A DNA stretch of 64,000 bases. It comes from Actinocorallia sp. API 0066 (GTDB lineage: Bacteria > Actinomycetota > Actinomycetes > Streptosporangiales > Streptosporangiaceae). Shown here piece by piece: positions 34,001 to 44,603 of the stretch; position 1 is the first letter of the stretch, and the number at the start of each line of letters is the position of its first letter. Location: contig NZ_JAJLQY010000003.1 of the NCBI RefSeq assembly GCF_020991275.1, positions 248,001 through 312,000 of the forward strand, read 5' to 3'. The translations under genes were made by a program, and so were the position numbers. Below the pieces are notes generated by a model. That model was not told the DNA's origin, searched no databases, and saw only the letters and a list, made by a program, of their open reading frames with translations.

Positions 34001-37000
34001 ACGGGCAAGCCGTACTCGCGTCCGGCGTCGGCGACCGGGTCCGCGATGTGCGCGACATCGGCGGGCGCGCCGTACTCGCCTTCGGCGGTGGGGAGTGGAC
34101 TCGGGGTGTGCGGGACGTCGGCGGGCACGACGGGGGTGCCGTGGGCGCGTTCGGCGGTGGCGAGGGGGCCTGTGGTGTGGGTGGTGTCGGTGAGGAGGGC
34201 GGTGGCGTTGGAGTCGGCGAGGACCATGCGGGCGCGGGTGGCGGGGAGGCGGGGGTCGACGGGGACGTAGGCGGCGCCGCACTTGAGGGCGGCGAGGACG
34301 GCGGCGACCTGGGCGGGGCCGGGTTCGGTGAGCACGCCGACCGCGTCGCCCGGCCGTACCCCGGCGGCGCGCAGGCGGTGCGCGAGGACGTTGGCGCGGC
34401 GGTCCAGCTCGGCGCGGGTCAGGGTGACGTCGGCGCAGACGAGGGCGGGGGCGTCCGGCTCCCGTTCGGCGCGCTCGGTGAAGAGCCGGTGCAGCCCGCC
34501 GTCAGGGATCTCGTGCGTGACGGCGGGGGGAAGCAGCCGCGCGCGCTCGCCCGGAGCCAGCGGGTCGAGGGCGCTCAAGCGGCGCGCGGGGGCGGCGGCG
34601 ACGGCGGTGAGGACGGCGGTGAGGCGGGAGACGAGCAGCGCGGCGGTCTCCCGGTCGAAGAGGTCGGCCGCGTACTCCAGGCCGCCGTCGCAGGCCAGGA
34701 CGGCCCCTGCGGGGTCGCGCCGGACGGTCAGCGAAAGCGACATGTCGAACTTGACCGTCCCGGTGTCCACCGGCCAGGGTTCGCCCGCCAGCGCGGCCGG
34801 GGCTTCGGCCGTCTCGTCCTGGACGGACAGCATGACCTGCACGAGCGGGTGGTGGGCGGCCGACCGGACGGGGTTGAGGTGCTCGACGAGGAGGTCGAAC
34901 GGCGTGTCCTGGTGCGCGTAAGCGGCGAGGTCGGCCGCGCGCACACGGTCGAGGAGTTCGGTGAAAGCGGGGTCGCCGGAAACGTCGGTGCGCAGGACTA
35001 GTGTGTTGACGAACAGGCCGACGAGGTCGTGCAGCGCCTCGTCGTCACGGCCTGCGACAACAGTGCCGATCGGCAGGTCGGTGCCCGCGCCGAGGGCTCG
35101 GAGCACCGTGGCGAAGGCGGCCTGGACGACCATGAACAGGGTGGCGCCGGAGGCGGCGGCGAGCCGGGCCAGGCCGTCGTGGACGTCGGGGTCGAGGGCG
35201 AACAGGACGGCGCCGCCGCGGTGGGTGGGGGCGGCCGGGCGCGGCCGGTCGGCGGGCAGGTCGAGCACCGGCGGGGCTCCCGCCAAGGTGTCCTTCCAGA
35301 AGGCGAGGTGGTGGGCGAGGGGGCTTTCCGGGTCGGCGGCGTCGCCGAGCAGGGCGCGCTGCCAGACGGCGTAGTCGCCGTACTGGACGGGGAGCGGCGT
35401 CCAGGCGGGGGGCTCGCCCGCGGCGCGGGCGGTGTAGGCGGCGTCCAGGTCGGCGAGGAGGCGGCCGACCGACCAGCCGTCACCGGCGATGTGGTGCAGC
35501 ACGAGGACGAGGATCTGGCCGCTCTCCGGCGCGGTGACGAGCGCGGCCCGGACGGGCGGTTCCGCGCCTACCGCGAAGGCGTGCCCGGCGAGGGCGTCGA
35601 GCGCCTCCCAAAGGCCGTCCTCGGGGACGTCGAGGGTCTCCACGCGGGGGTGTTCGCCGGGCGTGACGCGCTGGTGCGGCTCGCCGTCGATGACGGTGAA
35701 GACCGAGCGGAGCACCTCGTGCCGCTCCACCACGTCGCCTAGCGCGGCTTCCAGGACGGCCGCGTCCACCGGACGCGTCAGGCGGATCAGCACCGGGATG
35801 TTGTAAGAACGTCCGGGGCCTTCCAGCTCGTGGACGAACCACAGCCGCCGCTGGGCGAACGACAGCGGGAGCGGGCCCGACCTGTCCGTCGGGACGAGCG
35901 CGGGACGGGCCGCCGCCGCTGCCCGCTCGATCCGGGCGGCGAGACCGGCCGGGGTGGGCGCGAGGAACAGGTCGCGGATGCCGATCTCGGCGCCCAGGAC
36001 CGCGCGCACCCGGTTGACCAGCCGCACGCCGAGCAGGGAGTGGCCGCCGAGCGCGAAGAAGTCGGCGTCCCGGCCGACCGACGGCAGGGCGAGCACCTCG
36101 GCGAACAGGGCGGCCAGCGCGTCGGTGCCCGCGCCGTCCGACGCGGCGGGGACGGCGGTGTGCGCGAGGGCTTCGGCGACCGCCGCGCGGCGTGCGGCCA
36201 GCCCGGCCTCCTCCGAGGGCGACAGCACGGCCAGGGCGTCGACGGGCCTGGACGGGTCGGCGGCGACGGCCTCCAGGACCCGGACGAACAGGTCGAGCAG
36301 CAGTCGGGCGGTGTCCTCGTCGAACAGGTCGAGGGCGTACTGCCACCAGATCTCCAGGCCGTCCTCGTCCGCCACGCACGAGACGCTGAGGTCGAACTTG
36401 GCGGTGTCAAGCCCGGCGGGCTCGACCCGTCCCGTCAGCGGGCCGAACGGCACGGCGGCGCCCGACTCGGGGCCGTCGAGGGTCAGCATCACCTGGAAGA
36501 ACGGGTGCCGGGCCAGCGACCTGGGCGGGTTGAGGTGCTCGACGAGCAGGTCGAACGGCAGGTCCTGGTGGGCGTAGGCGGCCAGGTCGGCGTCGCGCAC
36601 CCGGTCGAGCAGCTCGGCGAACGTGGGCCCGCCCGAGACGTCGGCGCGCAACACCAGCGTGTTGACGAAGAACCCGACGAGGTCGGTGAGCGCCTCGTCC
36701 GCCCGGCCCGCGACCGGCGTCCCGATCGCGACGTCCGTGCCCGCCCCGGCCCTGGCCAACGCGGCCGCGAGCCCGGCCCGCACCGCCATGAACGGGCTGG
36801 CCCCCCGCTCCTCGGCGAGCGCAAGCAGCCGCCGCGCCGGTTCCGCGCCCAGCCGCGCGCTGAGGGTGGCGCCCCGGTACGTCGGCTCAGCCAGCCGAGG
36901 CCGATCCGCGGGCAGGTCGAGGCTGGGCGGCAGCCCGTCCAACGCCCGCCGCCAGAACGCGATCTGCCGCGCCAACGTACTCGCCGGGTCGCCGGGATCG

Positions 37001-39153
37001 CCGAGCGCCTCCTGCTCCCACAGAGCGAAGTCGGCGTACTGGACGGGCAACGGCTCCCACTCGGGCTCCGTCCCCCCGAGCCGGGCGGCGTAGGCGGCGG
37101 CGAGGTCACGCAACAGCGGCCCAAGCGACCACCCGTCCGTCGCCACGTGGTGCACCAACACGACGAGCACCGCGTCGCCGCCCGTGACGGCGTTCGTGTC
37201 GGGTTCGCTGGTGAACAGGCGGGCCTTCAGGGGGACGTCGGTGAGGAGGTCGAAGGCGGTGTCGCAGAAGGCGGCGACGAGGCCGTCGCGTTCGGCGGGC
37301 CGGCAGGTGGTGGCGGAGAAGAGGCGGCGGGCGGTGGCTTCCTCCGGGGTCAGGACGTGCTGGAAGGGTTCGCCGTCGGCGGCGGGCAGGATCGTGCGGA
37401 GCACCTCGTGTCGCTCGACCAGGTCGGCGACGGCGTGCTCCAGCGCCGTCAGGTCCGGGACGCCGTCCAGGCGCAGCACCAGCGGCACGTTGTAAGCGGC
37501 CGAGCCGCCTTCGAACCGGCTGAGGAACCACAGGCGGCGCTGCGCGTACGACAGCGGGATCCGCTCGTCCTCGGGCACCTCGGGAACCGTGTGCGCCGGC
37601 TCCGGCGCGACGACGGGCGCCGCGACGACCCGTCCGGGAACCAGCGTGCGCAGGAACGGCCTGTCGATCTTCCCCGTCCCCGCCCGCGGCATCACGGGCA
37701 GCAACGTCACCGTCCCGGGCACCGCCGCCGCCGGAAGATAAGCAGCCAGATGCGCCCGCAACACCCCAGCCAGCTCCGAACCAGCCGAACTCCCCCCGTC
37801 CCCGGCAGCGCCAGGTCCCGCGGTCGCGGCGGGGTCGGTGGCGAGGGTGGGGACGGCGTAGGCGGCGAGTTGGCGGGTGCCGTCGTCCAGGGTGCGGACG
37901 ACAACGGCGGCCTCGCGGACGGACGGGTGCTCCAGGAGGACGGCTTCGACGGCCAGGGGGTCGATGCGGTGGCCGCTGATCTTGACTTCGTCGTCGATGC
38001 GGCCCAGGTAGCCGAGGGCGCCGTCGGGGCGGATGACGGCGCGGTCGCCGGTGCGGTAGGCGCGGGCGCCGTCCAGGCGGGTGAAGCGCCGCTCGGTGAG
38101 GGCGGCGCGGCCGAGGTAGCCGTGGGCGAGGCCGCCGCCGAGCAGCCACAGTTCGCCGTCCACGAGGGCCGCCTGGACGCCGGGCAGCGGCAGCCCGATG
38201 GGGACCTCGCCGCCGTCGAAGCCGGTGAGGTCGGCGACAGTAGCCACGACGGTGGCCTCGGTGGGCCCGTAGGTGTTGAGGAGCCGCACCCCGGCGGCGT
38301 GGCGGCGCCAGCGCGCGATCCGCTCCGGCATCGCCGCCTCCCCGCCGATGATGACGAGCCGCAGCTCCGGCGGAAGCGAGACGACACCGGTGGAGACGGC
38401 GTAAGCGAGCTCGTGCCAGTAGGCCGTCGGCAGGTCCAGGACGGTGACGCCCCGCGCCACACACCCCGCCACAAGGCCCGGAACATCCAACATGTCCGGG
38501 TCGCGCAGCACCAGCGTCGCCCCCGCGCACAGCGTCACGAACACCTCTTCGACACTCGCGTCGAAGTGCAGCGGCGCGAACTGGAGAACCCGGTCCCCCT
38601 CCCCGATCCCGTAGACCGCGAGCGCCCCCGCGACAAAGTGCGCCAACGCCTCTCGCCCGACCACAACCCCGTTGGGCGTCCCCGTCGACCCCGACGTGTA
38701 GATCACATACGCCGCCCCCTCCGGCACCCCCTCCCCCGAAAGCACAACCCCGCCCGCCCCGGCTTCGATGCTCCCGTCGTCCCGGCCGCCCGTCGCGTCG
38801 GTGAGGATGGCGGTGGTGCGGGCGGGTGGGGCGGTGGGGTCGAGGGGGAGGTAGGCGGCGCCGGTGTGGAGGACGGCGAGGAGGGTGACGAGGGTGGGGA
38901 GGTCGCGGTCGCCGCGGACGGCGACGAGGCGGCCGGGGGCGGCGCCCCGGGCGGTGAGCTCGGCGGCGCGGGTGGTGATGGCGGCGGCGAGGTCGGCGTA
39001 GGTGAGGTGGTCCGGGCCGTGTTCGAGGGCGGGGCGGTCCGGGTGCAGGTGTGCGCGTTCGGTGATGAGGGCGAGCAAGTCCCGCGGCGGGGTGGGCAGC
39101 GGGCCGCCGTCGAGGACGGGGGTCGCGGTCTCGGTGGTGAGGGTCGGCGCCAT
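28018..39153 (-). CDS. NRPS-1: A-C-PCP-C-A-PCP-C-A-PCP-TE
   Basis: 3711 residues. Order: A1 (1-510; [10 protein letters not shown] near 155, [10 protein letters not shown] at the end) runs straight into C1 (530-960; HHVATDG near 668) with no PCP between. Then PCP1 (Ser near 1039), C2 (HHIAGDG near 1218), A2 (1525-2090), PCP2 (Ser near 2148), C3 (HHIAGDG near 2390), A3 (2750-3270), PCP3 (Ser near 3333), a Thr/Gly repeat linker, and TE (GWSFGG, Ser near 3521). Pocket residues by alignment to GrsA: A1 DAEDIGTVVK (two acidic side chains, suggesting a basic amino acid); A2 and A3 both DAYYWGSFAK (unassigned). No epimerase domains. TE at the end makes this the last synthetase. Confidence 0.93.
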   Translation of the reverse strand: MAPTLTTETATPVLDGGPLPTPPRDLLALITERAHLHPDRPALEHGPDHLTYADLAAAITTRAAELTARGAAPGRLVAVRGDRDLPTLVTLLAVLHTGAAYLPLDPTAPPARTTAILTDATGGRDDGSIEAGAGGVVLSGEGVPEGAAYVIYTSGSTGTPNGVVVGREALAHFVAGALAVYGIGEGDRVLQFAPLHFDASVEEVFVTLCAGATLVLRDPDMLDVPGLVAGCVARGVTVLDLPTAYWHELAYAVSTGVVSLPPELRLVIIGGEAAMPERIARWRRHAAGVRLLNTYGPTEATVVATVADLTGFDGGEVPIGLPLPGVQAALVDGELWLLGGGLAHGYLGRAALTERRFTRLDGARAYRTGDRAVIRPDGALGYLGRIDDEVKISGHRIDPLAVEAVLLEHPSVREAAVVVRTLDDGTRQLAAYAVPTLATDPAATAGPGAAGDGGSSAGSELAGVLRAHLAAYLPAAAVPGTVTLLPVMPRAGTGKIDRPFLRTLVPGRVVAAPVVAPEPAHTVPEVPEDERIPLSYAQRRLWFLSRFEGGSAAYNVPLVLRLDGVPDLTALEHAVADLVERHEVLRTILPAADGEPFQHVLTPEEATARRLFSATTCRPAERDGLVAAFCDTAFDLLTDVPLKARLFTSEPDTNAVTGGDAVLVVLVHHVATDGWSLGPLLRDLAAAYAARLGGTEPEWEPLPVQYADFALWEQEALGDPGDPASTLARQIAFWRRALDGLPPSLDLPADRPRLAEPTYRGATLSARLGAEPARRLLALAEERGASPFMAVRAGLAAALARAGAGTDVAIGTPVAGRADEALTDLVGFFVNTLVLRADVSGGPTFAELLDRVRDADLAAYAHQDLPFDLLVEHLNPPRSLARHPFFQVMLTLDGPESGAAVPFGPLTGRVEPAGLDTAKFDLSVSCVADEDGLEIWWQYALDLFDEDTARLLLDLFVRVLEAVAADPSRPVDALAVLSPSEEAGLAARRAAVAEALAHTAVPAASDGAGTDALAALFAEVLALPSVGRDADFFALGGHSLLGVRLVNRVRAVLGAEIGIRDLFLAPTPAGLAARIERAAAAARPALVPTDRSGPLPLSFAQRRLWFVHELEGPGRSYNIPVLIRLTRPVDAAVLEAALGDVVERHEVLRSVFTVIDGEPHQRVTPGEHPRVETLDVPEDGLWEALDALAGHAFAVGAEPPVRAALVTAPESGQILVLVLHHIAGDGWSVGRLLADLDAAYTARAAGEPPAWTPLPVQYGDYAVWQRALLGDAADPESPLAHHLAFWKDTLAGAPPVLDLPADRPRPAAPTHRGGAVLFALDPDVHDGLARLAAASGATLFMVVQAAFATVLRALGAGTDLPIGTVVAGRDDEALHDLVGLFVNTLVLRTDVSGDPAFTELLDRVRAADLAAYAHQDTPFDLLVEHLNPVRSAAHHPLVQVMLSVQDETAEAPAALAGEPWPVDTGTVKFDMSLSLTVRRDPAGAVLACDGGLEYAADLFDRETAALLVSRLTAVLTAVAAAPARRLSALDPLAPGERARLLPPAVTHEIPDGGLHRLFTERAEREPDAPALVCADVTLTRAELDRRANVLAHRLRAAGVRPGDAVGVLTEPGPAQVAAVLAALKCGAAYVPVDPRLPATRARMVLADSNATALLTDTTHTTGPLATAERAHGTPVVPADVPHTPSPLPTAEGEYGAPADVAHIADPVADAGREYGLPVVPADVACVAGPLAAGEGEYGVRVGSGLDTDPGVDVPDSATAYVMFTSGSTGRPKGVAVSHHNVKRLVFDAVWDAARHERMLVHSAFGFDASTYELWVPLLRGGCLVVAPGDGADVREMARIITEEKVTAAYFTAGLFHLMAETELDALARLKEVWTGGDVIAPEVLRTVLEHCPETVVVHSYGPTETTFASHHQTFPPGERDLRGVYLGAPLGDVAAYVLDDMLRPVPLGGVGELYVGGPQVAHGYLGRADLTAARFLPDPFAADGSRMYRTGDLVRWTPDGELKFLGRADGQVKIRGFRIEPGEVEQAVRAAVPEAGQVAVTVREDRPGDKRLVAYLTPDTLDARAVREAVARLLPAHLVPSAVVPLTALPLNPNGKLDQRALPAPSHTTGGRAPRTERERALCALFADVLGVPDVTIDDSFFDLGGHSLLAVRLVARIRAELSADLGVRDVFAAPTVAALAPRLTRTRADAPALVPVDRSAPLPLSYAQRRLWFINELEGPSRSYNIPVVLHLTHPADPATLEAALTDVIARHEVLRSLFTQINTEPHQIVLSSPYAQTTPDPTNVRTPSQQHPQFSGPSEQPPQGVGSEGAEQTQPVDWTHSVESGARSVRASRPQLGRPVVEVRRPAPGALWTELDALTGHVFAVGAEVPLRVWLVEADEGQLLVLVLHHIAGDGWSVARLMDDLGAAYAARAAGQAPAWAPLPVQYGDYAVWQRALLGDPSDAASPAGRSLAFWRDALADAPPVLDLPADRPRPAEPTHHGGHVPFALDAATRAGLARLAASSGATMFMVVQAAFAAVLSRLGTGPDIPLGTVTAGRDHPDLDGLVGFFVNTVVLRTDTSGDPSFTDLLARVRDADLAAYDHQDLPFELLVEHLDPARSAAHHPLFQVMLLVTESTQADPADSPLAGSPWPVDTGAVKFDLTLAAAVHRAPNGTITTLDGSLEYATDLFDHQTATLLTARLVRFLTTVATNPGLTVGEVTLMPPDELAQVVTLPPPTPTTPTALATPSVSATPATPATLSVRTVSGTPAAVGAPVAPGALSVSAASAALPVPAAAPRIAAASAGTVHGLFAGRVRSRAGAVAVACDGVVLTYAELDGRANALAHLLIAAGVVPGGAVGVLVRPGPDLIAVTLAALKCGAAYVPVDPRLPAARARIVLADSGATVLVGDGTAPEILAAEREAGTRVLPSRPQPGGRDDDPCVPVHPDDLAYVMFTSGSTGRPKGVGVTHSNIVALVEAGCWDAARHERMLVHSAFGFDASTYELWVPLLRGGGLVIASGDGADVREMARVITDEDVTAAYFTAGLFHLMAETELDALARLKEVWTGGDVIAPEVLRTVLDHCPDTVVVHSYGPTEVTFASHHQRFGTEGRTFDGVRLGTPLDNIGAYVLDDRLRPVPLGGVGELYLGGPQVARGYLDRPGLTASRFLPDPFAADGSRMYRTGDLVRWTPAGELKFLGRADAQVKIRGFRIEPDEAAQALTTLPGVAAAVVTVREDRPNDKRLVAYVTPTTPPHPRGGAAAGGVLDAEALRAEAARVLPDYLVPSAIVVLDELPLTPNGKLDRRALPAPARAGGARGPRDARERLVCALFAEVLGVDRVGIDEGFFDLGGHSLLATRLVARIRDTLGLDLRVRDIFRTPTVAGLLAAPPTPPTRTTGGTPAGTTGGAHAGTPTGTTSTTSTGTTGGTPTGTTSTHAGTPTGTTGGTPADAAPGVADVLLPFRTTGDRPPLFCVHPGAGMAWPYARLLPHLGPDQPVYGLQTRALAESGYRAESVAAMAVDYLAAVREVSPRGPYRLLGWSFGGLVAHEMAVLLQEAGEEVELLALLDAYPVPPGEQVTDAELVTMLLGPDPQDVPPDRLDALFTSDQGAERFGSRAPSGAPDPRVVAVAEVLRRRDPVLAGFTEDETAALVEAAVHHAHLMCAHRPRVFTGDPLFFTALENQGGTPPAHARWHPHLEGEVIDHPVDSPHLRMTDPRPIAHIGAVLSRRLT

Positions 39154-39214
39154 GGGAGGTCCTCCGGATCGCAGCGGCTCTTCGGTCGGCCCGGCCCGGA
39201 TGGTCGGCCGGTCA

Positions 39215-39264
39215 TCGGCAGGCTATGTCGGCAGATCTTCGGATATCGGCAGGTCAGGCGGCAG
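39215..39264. repeat. Four short direct repeats upstream of NRPS-1
   Basis: TCGGCAG occurs at 39215, 39228 and 39246, and GCGGCAG at 39258, in the 140-bp gap between NRPS-2 and NRPS-1. Spacing is irregular (13, 18 and 12 bp). A regulatory role is possible but weakly supported. Confidence 0.3.
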
Positions 39265-39293
39265 ATAGCGGGGGGATAGTCCGGTGATGGCGG

Positions 39294-42200
39294 TCAGTGC
39301 TTGGCGGCGTCGTGCAAGCGGGCGCCGCCCCTGGTGCGGCGGCGCAGCGCGGGCCGCGCCGCCTCGGGCGCGGGGGCCTGCGGGGCGGCGGCCTGGAGAC
39401 GGGCGGCGAGCGTCGCGACCGTGGGCGCCTGGAAGACGTCACGGAGCGTCAGTTCGCCGGGAACGCTCGCCCGCACGCGGTTGAGCAGCCGGACGGCGAG
39501 CAGCGAGTGGCCGCCGATCTTGAAGAAGTTGTCGTCGACGCCGACCGGCCGACCGCCGAGCAGGTCGCGGAACAGCGCGGCGAGCAGCTCCTCGACGGGG
39601 CCCCGGGGGGGACGTCCGGCGGGCGCGGCGCGCTCGGGGGCGGGCAGCGCGGCCCGGTCGAGGCCGCCGTGCTCGGTGAGCGGCAGGGCCGGCAGCGCCA
39701 CGACGGCGTCGGGCACCAGGTGCTCGGCGAGGACCTCGCCCACCCGCTCGCGCAGCCCCGTGGCATCCGCGCCCGGCGCCAGCACGACATAGGCGACAAG
39801 CCCACCGTCTCGGATGACGACGGCGGCCTCGCGCACCTGCGGCGAGAGGAGGAGCACCTCTTCCACCGCGCCGGTGTCGAGCCGGTCGGGGTCGGCGACC
39901 GGGCCCAGGTGACGCAGCGTGCCGTCCGCCGCCCGGCGCACCAGCGCGCCGGTGCGCGCCATCCGGCCGCCGTCGGGCCGGAACGGGTCCGCGACGAACC
40001 GCGTCGCGGAGACCCCCGGCGCGGCCGGGAACCCCTCGGCGAGCCCGTCTCCGCCGACGTACAGCTCACCTGGCGTCCCGGCGGGCACCGGACGAAGCCG
40101 AGCGTCCAGCACATAGCGGACCGCGCCGCCCACGGGACCGCCCGCCAGATCCGGCGCATGCACGACCCGCGCGTCACGCAGCAGCGCCCGGACCCGCGCC
40201 CGAGGCCCGTCCTCCCGAGGCACCCCGGTGACGGCCACCTCCCGCAGCCGGGCGAGCGCCTCCGGCCGAACCTCCGCGATCCGCTCCAGCAACCGCGCGG
40301 GCAACGCCAACGCGGTCACACCATGCGCCACCACAAGATCGGCGACCTCCTCCGCCGACGGCCGCGCCCGCGACGCCAACACACACGTCCCGCCCACGGC
40401 CAGCGCCCCCCAGAACTCGGCGACGAACGACCCCCAGGAGACCGGCCCCCACTGAAGCCGCACCACGCCCCGCCCCCCACAACACGCGCCGACCACGACC
40501 CGATGCGACACCAGCACCGCCCGCCCCTCCCCCGACACGTCCCCAACAAGCACCACACCCACCGCATCCCCCGCATCCCCCGACCCACGCGGAGCGCTCG
40601 GGGTACCTGACTCATCCGGGGCGAACGGCATGCGTGACACGTCCGGTGTGCCCAGTGCGAGCGGCGCACCAGACATGCCCGACGTGCCAGGCATTCCCGA
40701 TGCGTCCGGCGCGTGCGAAGTGACCGGCATGCCCAGCGCGTCTGGAGGTGTGTTCGGGGTGGGAGGGGCGGGGTTGTTTGGGGTGTCCAGGAGGAGTACC
40801 GGGAAGGTGGGCGGGGTTGGGTGGGTGGGGTCGGAGACCAGGAGGGTCGCGCGGCTCTCCAGGAGGAGGGGTAGGGGGTCGGTGGCCGGGTCGAGGACCG
40901 CGTGGGCGGCGCCGGTTCGGGCGATCGCCAGGACGGTGGTGGCGAGTGGGAGTGCGCGGTCCAGGAGGACGGCGACGGTCTGGCCTCGGCGGGCGCCGTG
41001 GGCGGCCAGACGGGCGGCGAGTGCGGCGGAGGCGGCGTCCAGTTCGCGGTAGGTGAGGGTGCCGTCGGCGGCGATGACGGCGGTCGCGTCCGGGGCCGCC
41101 GCGACGTGGTCGGCGAACAGGTCGGGCAGGGTCGCGTCACGCGGCACCGGCACGGGCCGGGGGTCGGGTGCCTCTCGCGAAGCCGGGCCCTCGTCGAGCG
41201 TGGCCAGGGGGGAGGGGGTGGGGTCGGTGAGGTTTAGGGCGGAGATGGGGAGGTCGGGGGTGGTGGGGGCGGTGAGGAGGGTTCGGGTGAGGAGGTGGGA
41301 GACGAGGGTGGCGAAGTCGGGGTCGAAGAGGTCGGCGGCGGATTCGACGACGCAGGAGAGGCCGTCGGGGGCGCCCAGGGGGTCTCGGCGTTCTCGGACG
41401 GCGACGGTCAGGTCGAACTTGGCGGTGTCGCCGGCGACGGGGATCTCGGTGCCAGCCAGGGGGGAGCCCGCGGTTTCCTCCTGGAAGGAGGTCTGGACGG
41501 TCAGCATGACCTGGACCAGGGGGTGGCGGGAGGTCGATCTGACCGGGTTGAGGTGTTCCACGACGAGGTCGAACGGGACCTCCTGGTGGGCGTAGGCGGC
41601 CAGGTCCGCCGCACGGACCCGGGCGAGGAGTTCGGCGAACGTGGGGTCGCCCGAGACGTCGGTGCGCAACACCAGCGTGTTGACGAAGAACCCGACGAGG
41701 TCGTGCAATGCCTCGTCGTCACGGCCCGCCACCACGGTGCCGATCGGCAGGTCGCGGCCCGCGCCCAGCCGTTCCAGCACCACCGCGAAGGCCGCCTGGA
41801 CGACCATGAACAGGGTCGCGCCGGACGCGGCGGCGAGCCTGGCGAGCGCCCGGTGCGCGGCGGCGTCGAGCTCGAACGGGACGAGTTCGCCGCGCGGGGC
41901 GGGCGCGGCGGGGCGCGGCCGGTGCCCGGGGATCTCCAGCAGCGGCGGCGCGCCCTCCAGCGTCTCCTTCCAGTAGGCGAGCTGCCGGGCGAGCGGGCTG
42001 TCGGGATCGTCCGCGCCGCCGAGCAGGGCCCGCTGCCAGACGGCGTAGTCGCCGTACTGCACCGGCAGCGGCGCCCACGCCGGCGCCTCGCCACGGGCCC
42101 GCGCGGCGTACGCCTCCCCCAGGTCGGCGAGCAAACGCCCGACCGACCAGCCGTCCCCCGCGATGTGATGCAGCACCAACACCAGCACGTCACCCGAGCC

Positions 42201-44306
42201 CGTCGTGACGAGCGCGGCCCGCAGCGGCGGTTCGGCCCCGACGTCGAAGGCATGCCCGGCGAGCGCGTCGAGCACCGCCGCCTCGTTCGAGCTGCGACCG
42301 TGTGCGTCCTCGGCGGGAGTGTTCGTGCCACGCTCGGGTTCGTGTTGGTTCGGGCGCGGGTGATGCCCGGTGTTCGGCTTGGTGGCCGAGATGATCTGCA
42401 GGTGGGGGCGGAGGGTGGGGTGGACGCGTTGGTGGGGTTCGCCGTCGATGACGGTGAAGACCGAACGGAGGACTTCGTGGCGGTCTGCCACGTCGGCGAG
42501 GGCGGCTGCCAGGATCGTCGGGTCCACGGGGTGGGTCAGGCGGATCAGGACCGGGATGTTGTAGGCGCGGCCGGGGCCTTCCAGTTCGTGGACGAACCAG
42601 AGGCGGCGTTGCGCGAAGGACAGGGGCACGCCGCCGGACCTGTCGACGGGGACGAGGGGCGGCCGGTCGGCCCCGGCGGACTCGCCGATCCGCGCGTCGA
42701 GTCCGACGACCGTCGGGGTGAGGAACAGGTCGCGGATGCCGATCTCCACGTCGAGCACGGCCCGGATCCGGTTCACCAGCCGCACGCCGAGCAGCGAGTG
42801 CCCGCCGCTGCGGAAGAAGTTGTCGTCACCGCCGACGAACGGCAGCCCGAGCGCCTCCGCGAACAGCCCGGCAAGGATCTCCTGACGAGGCGTGAGCGCC
42901 ACGGCCCCCTCCGGCTTCCCGGACGTACCGGGCTTTTCGGGCGGGGTGAGGCGGCGCCGTCGTTCGGCGAGGCCCGCCAGTTCTTCGGCGGTCAGGAGGT
43001 CCGTTGTGTCTGCGGGTCGGGCGGGGGTGGTGGCGACGGCCTCAAGGACGCGCGTGAACACCGTGAGGAGCAGGCGGGCGGTCGTCTCGTCGAAGAGGTC
43101 CTGGGCGTACTGCCACCAGATTTCGAGGCCGTCGCCGTCGGGGAGTTCGGTGCAGAAGACGGTGAGGTCGAACTTGGCGGCGCGGAGGTCCACCGGCGAG
43201 ATCCGGCCCGGAACACCGCCCAGGTCGTACCCGTCCTGGGGGGTGGCGTCCAGGGTGAGCATCACCTGGAAGAACGGGTGCCAGGCCAGGGTGCGCTCGG
43301 GGTTGAGGTGTTCGACGAGCAGGTCGAAAGGCAAGTCCTGGTGGGCGAAGGCGCCGAGGGCGGTCTCGCGGACGCGGTCCACCAGGTCGGTGAAAGGCAG
43401 GTCGGGCGGGACGTCGGCGCGCAGCACCAGGCTGTTCACGAAGAACCCGACGAGGTCCTCCAGCGCCTCCTCCGCGCCGCGCCCGGCGACGGGCGTCCCG
43501 ATCGCGACGTCCCGCTGCCCGGAGACGGCGGCGAGCGCGGCGGCGAGCCCGGCCTGGAGCACCATGGCGAGGCTGGCGCGACGGGCCCGGCCGAGCGCGC
43601 GCAGCCCCGCCAGCGCGGCGCCGTCGACGCGCGCGGTGGCGAGCCCGCCGCGCCCGGACGGTTCGGCGGGGTGCGGCCGGTCGGCGGGCAGGGCGAGCCG
43701 GTCGGGCAGGCCGTCCAGGGCGGCCCGCCAGTAGGCGAGCTGTTCGGCCGCCTCGCTGTCGGGGTCGGCGGGGTCGCCGAGCACGTCGCGCTGCCACAGC
43801 GCGTAGTCGGCGTACTGGATGTCGAGCGGCGGACGCGCGGGCGCCGTCCCGGCCAGTCGGGCGGCGTACGCTTCGGCGAGGTCGCGCAGCAGCGGGCCGA
43901 GCGACCCCCCGTCCGTCGCGACGTGGTGCAGCAGCAGCACCAACACCGAGGCGTCAGGCCCGGTGACGAACAGGCGAGCCCGTAGCGGCAGGTCCGTGAG
44001 CAGGTCGAAGGGCAGCCCGCAGAACTCCCCGACGAGCACGTCGGCCTCGTCAGCCCCGCACCGCACGACGGTCAACAGGCCGGAAGGCGGCTCCAGCACC
44101 CGCTGACAGGGCTCCCCGCCGACGACGGGCAGCACCGTGCGCAGCACCTCGTGCCGCGCGGTCAGGTCGGTGAGCGCGGCGGCGAGCGCCGCCGCGTCCG
44201 GCACCCCGGCGAGCCGCACCACGACCGGCGCGTTGTAGGTCGCGGACTGTCCGTCCAGACGGTTCAGGAACCACAGCCTGCGCTGCGCGTACGACAACGG
44301 GATCAC
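39294..44306 (-). CDS. NRPS-2: C-PCP-C-A(degenerate)-PCP
   Basis: 1670 residues. C1 (1-430; HHVATDG near 125) is followed directly by PCP1 (SGGHSLL, Ser near 503) with no A domain. C2 has HHIAGDG near 712, then an A-like region (about 1040-1570) and PCP2 (Ser near 1601). The A-like region has lost its catalytic core. In place of TSGSTGxPKG it has VGDVSGEGRAV. The Asp that binds the substrate amine is gone (VSWGSF instead of FDAS or WDGF), and NGKLDR has become HGGLDR. Both PCPs therefore need amino acids from elsewhere; the free-standing A-PCP upstream is the obvious candidate. GTG start after AGGAGG. Confidence 0.9.
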   Translation of the reverse strand: MIPLSYAQRRLWFLNRLDGQSATYNAPVVVRLAGVPDAAALAAALTDLTARHEVLRTVLPVVGGEPCQRVLEPPSGLLTVVRCGADEADVLVGEFCGLPFDLLTDLPLRARLFVTGPDASVLVLLLHHVATDGGSLGPLLRDLAEAYAARLAGTAPARPPLDIQYADYALWQRDVLGDPADPDSEAAEQLAYWRAALDGLPDRLALPADRPHPAEPSGRGGLATARVDGAALAGLRALGRARRASLAMVLQAGLAAALAAVSGQRDVAIGTPVAGRGAEEALEDLVGFFVNSLVLRADVPPDLPFTDLVDRVRETALGAFAHQDLPFDLLVEHLNPERTLAWHPFFQVMLTLDATPQDGYDLGGVPGRISPVDLRAAKFDLTVFCTELPDGDGLEIWWQYAQDLFDETTARLLLTVFTRVLEAVATTPARPADTTDLLTAEELAGLAERRRRLTPPEKPGTSGKPEGAVALTPRQEILAGLFAEALGLPFVGGDDNFFRSGGHSLLGVRLVNRIRAVLDVEIGIRDLFLTPTVVGLDARIGESAGADRPPLVPVDRSGGVPLSFAQRRLWFVHELEGPGRAYNIPVLIRLTHPVDPTILAAALADVADRHEVLRSVFTVIDGEPHQRVHPTLRPHLQIISATKPNTGHHPRPNQHEPERGTNTPAEDAHGRSSNEAAVLDALAGHAFDVGAEPPLRAALVTTGSGDVLVLVLHHIAGDGWSVGRLLADLGEAYAARARGEAPAWAPLPVQYGDYAVWQRALLGGADDPDSPLARQLAYWKETLEGAPPLLEIPGHRPRPAAPAPRGELVPFELDAAAHRALARLAAASGATLFMVVQAAFAVVLERLGAGRDLPIGTVVAGRDDEALHDLVGFFVNTLVLRTDVSGDPTFAELLARVRAADLAAYAHQEVPFDLVVEHLNPVRSTSRHPLVQVMLTVQTSFQEETAGSPLAGTEIPVAGDTAKFDLTVAVRERRDPLGAPDGLSCVVESAADLFDPDFATLVSHLLTRTLLTAPTTPDLPISALNLTDPTPSPLATLDEGPASREAPDPRPVPVPRDATLPDLFADHVAAAPDATAVIAADGTLTYRELDAASAALAARLAAHGARRGQTVAVLLDRALPLATTVLAIARTGAAHAVLDPATDPLPLLLESRATLLVSDPTHPTPPTFPVLLLDTPNNPAPPTPNTPPDALGMPVTSHAPDASGMPGTSGMSGAPLALGTPDVSRMPFAPDESGTPSAPRGSGDAGDAVGVVLVGDVSGEGRAVLVSHRVVVGACCGGRGVVRLQWGPVSWGSFVAEFWGALAVGGTCVLASRARPSAEEVADLVVAHGVTALALPARLLERIAEVRPEALARLREVAVTGVPREDGPRARVRALLRDARVVHAPDLAGGPVGGAVRYVLDARLRPVPAGTPGELYVGGDGLAEGFPAAPGVSATRFVADPFRPDGGRMARTGALVRRAADGTLRHLGPVADPDRLDTGAVEEVLLLSPQVREAAVVIRDGGLVAYVVLAPGADATGLRERVGEVLAEHLVPDAVVALPALPLTEHGGLDRAALPAPERAAPAGRPPRGPVEELLAALFRDLLGGRPVGVDDNFFKIGGHSLLAVRLLNRVRASVPGELTLRDVFQAPTVATLAARLQAAAPQAPAPEAARPALRRRTRGGARLHDAAKH

Positions 44307-44399
44307 GGGGTCCTCCTAAGCGGCGTCCAGCCGGGGCGGGCAGGGCCGCCCGCCCCGAGAGGCGTGTTCGTCAAGGTCGCGCACTGGGCGCGTCCCACC

Positions 44400-44590
44400 G
44401 GGCTGTGGTCGGTTAGCCCGAAGGCGGATCTTCGGCAACTCCCGACTTCGTCGGGAGCGCCCGCCTCGGGCTGTGTTCGGTTGGCCCGGAGGCGGGCCCT
44501 CGGCAGCCCCCGACTTCGTCGGGAGCGCCCGGCACCGGGCTGTGTTCGAGGGGCCCCGAGGGCGGGCGCTGGGCGGCTGCCGAGCGGCCG
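44400..44590. repeat. Tandem 68-69 bp repeats with hairpins, about 2.7 copies
   Basis: Copies start with GGGCTGTG at 44400, 44468 and 44537. The first two contain a hairpin built on CCCGAC-TTC-GTCGGG (44439-44457 and about 44509-44525). They fill much of the 297-bp gap between the A-PCP and NRPS-2 genes, the longest gap in the operon. On the transcribed strand they would lie in the mRNA leader of NRPS-2, where they could stall or end transcription or protect the message. Confidence 0.75.
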
Positions 44591-44603
44591 CCCCCGGGTC
44601 GGG

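Noticed and set aside
35830-39279. Plus-strand open frame of 1149 codons opposite NRPS-1
   Set aside because: Its sequence is Gly/Arg/Glu/Val-rich with no domain, the pattern expected opposite a high-GC coding strand; the minus strand encodes unmistakable NRPS domains.
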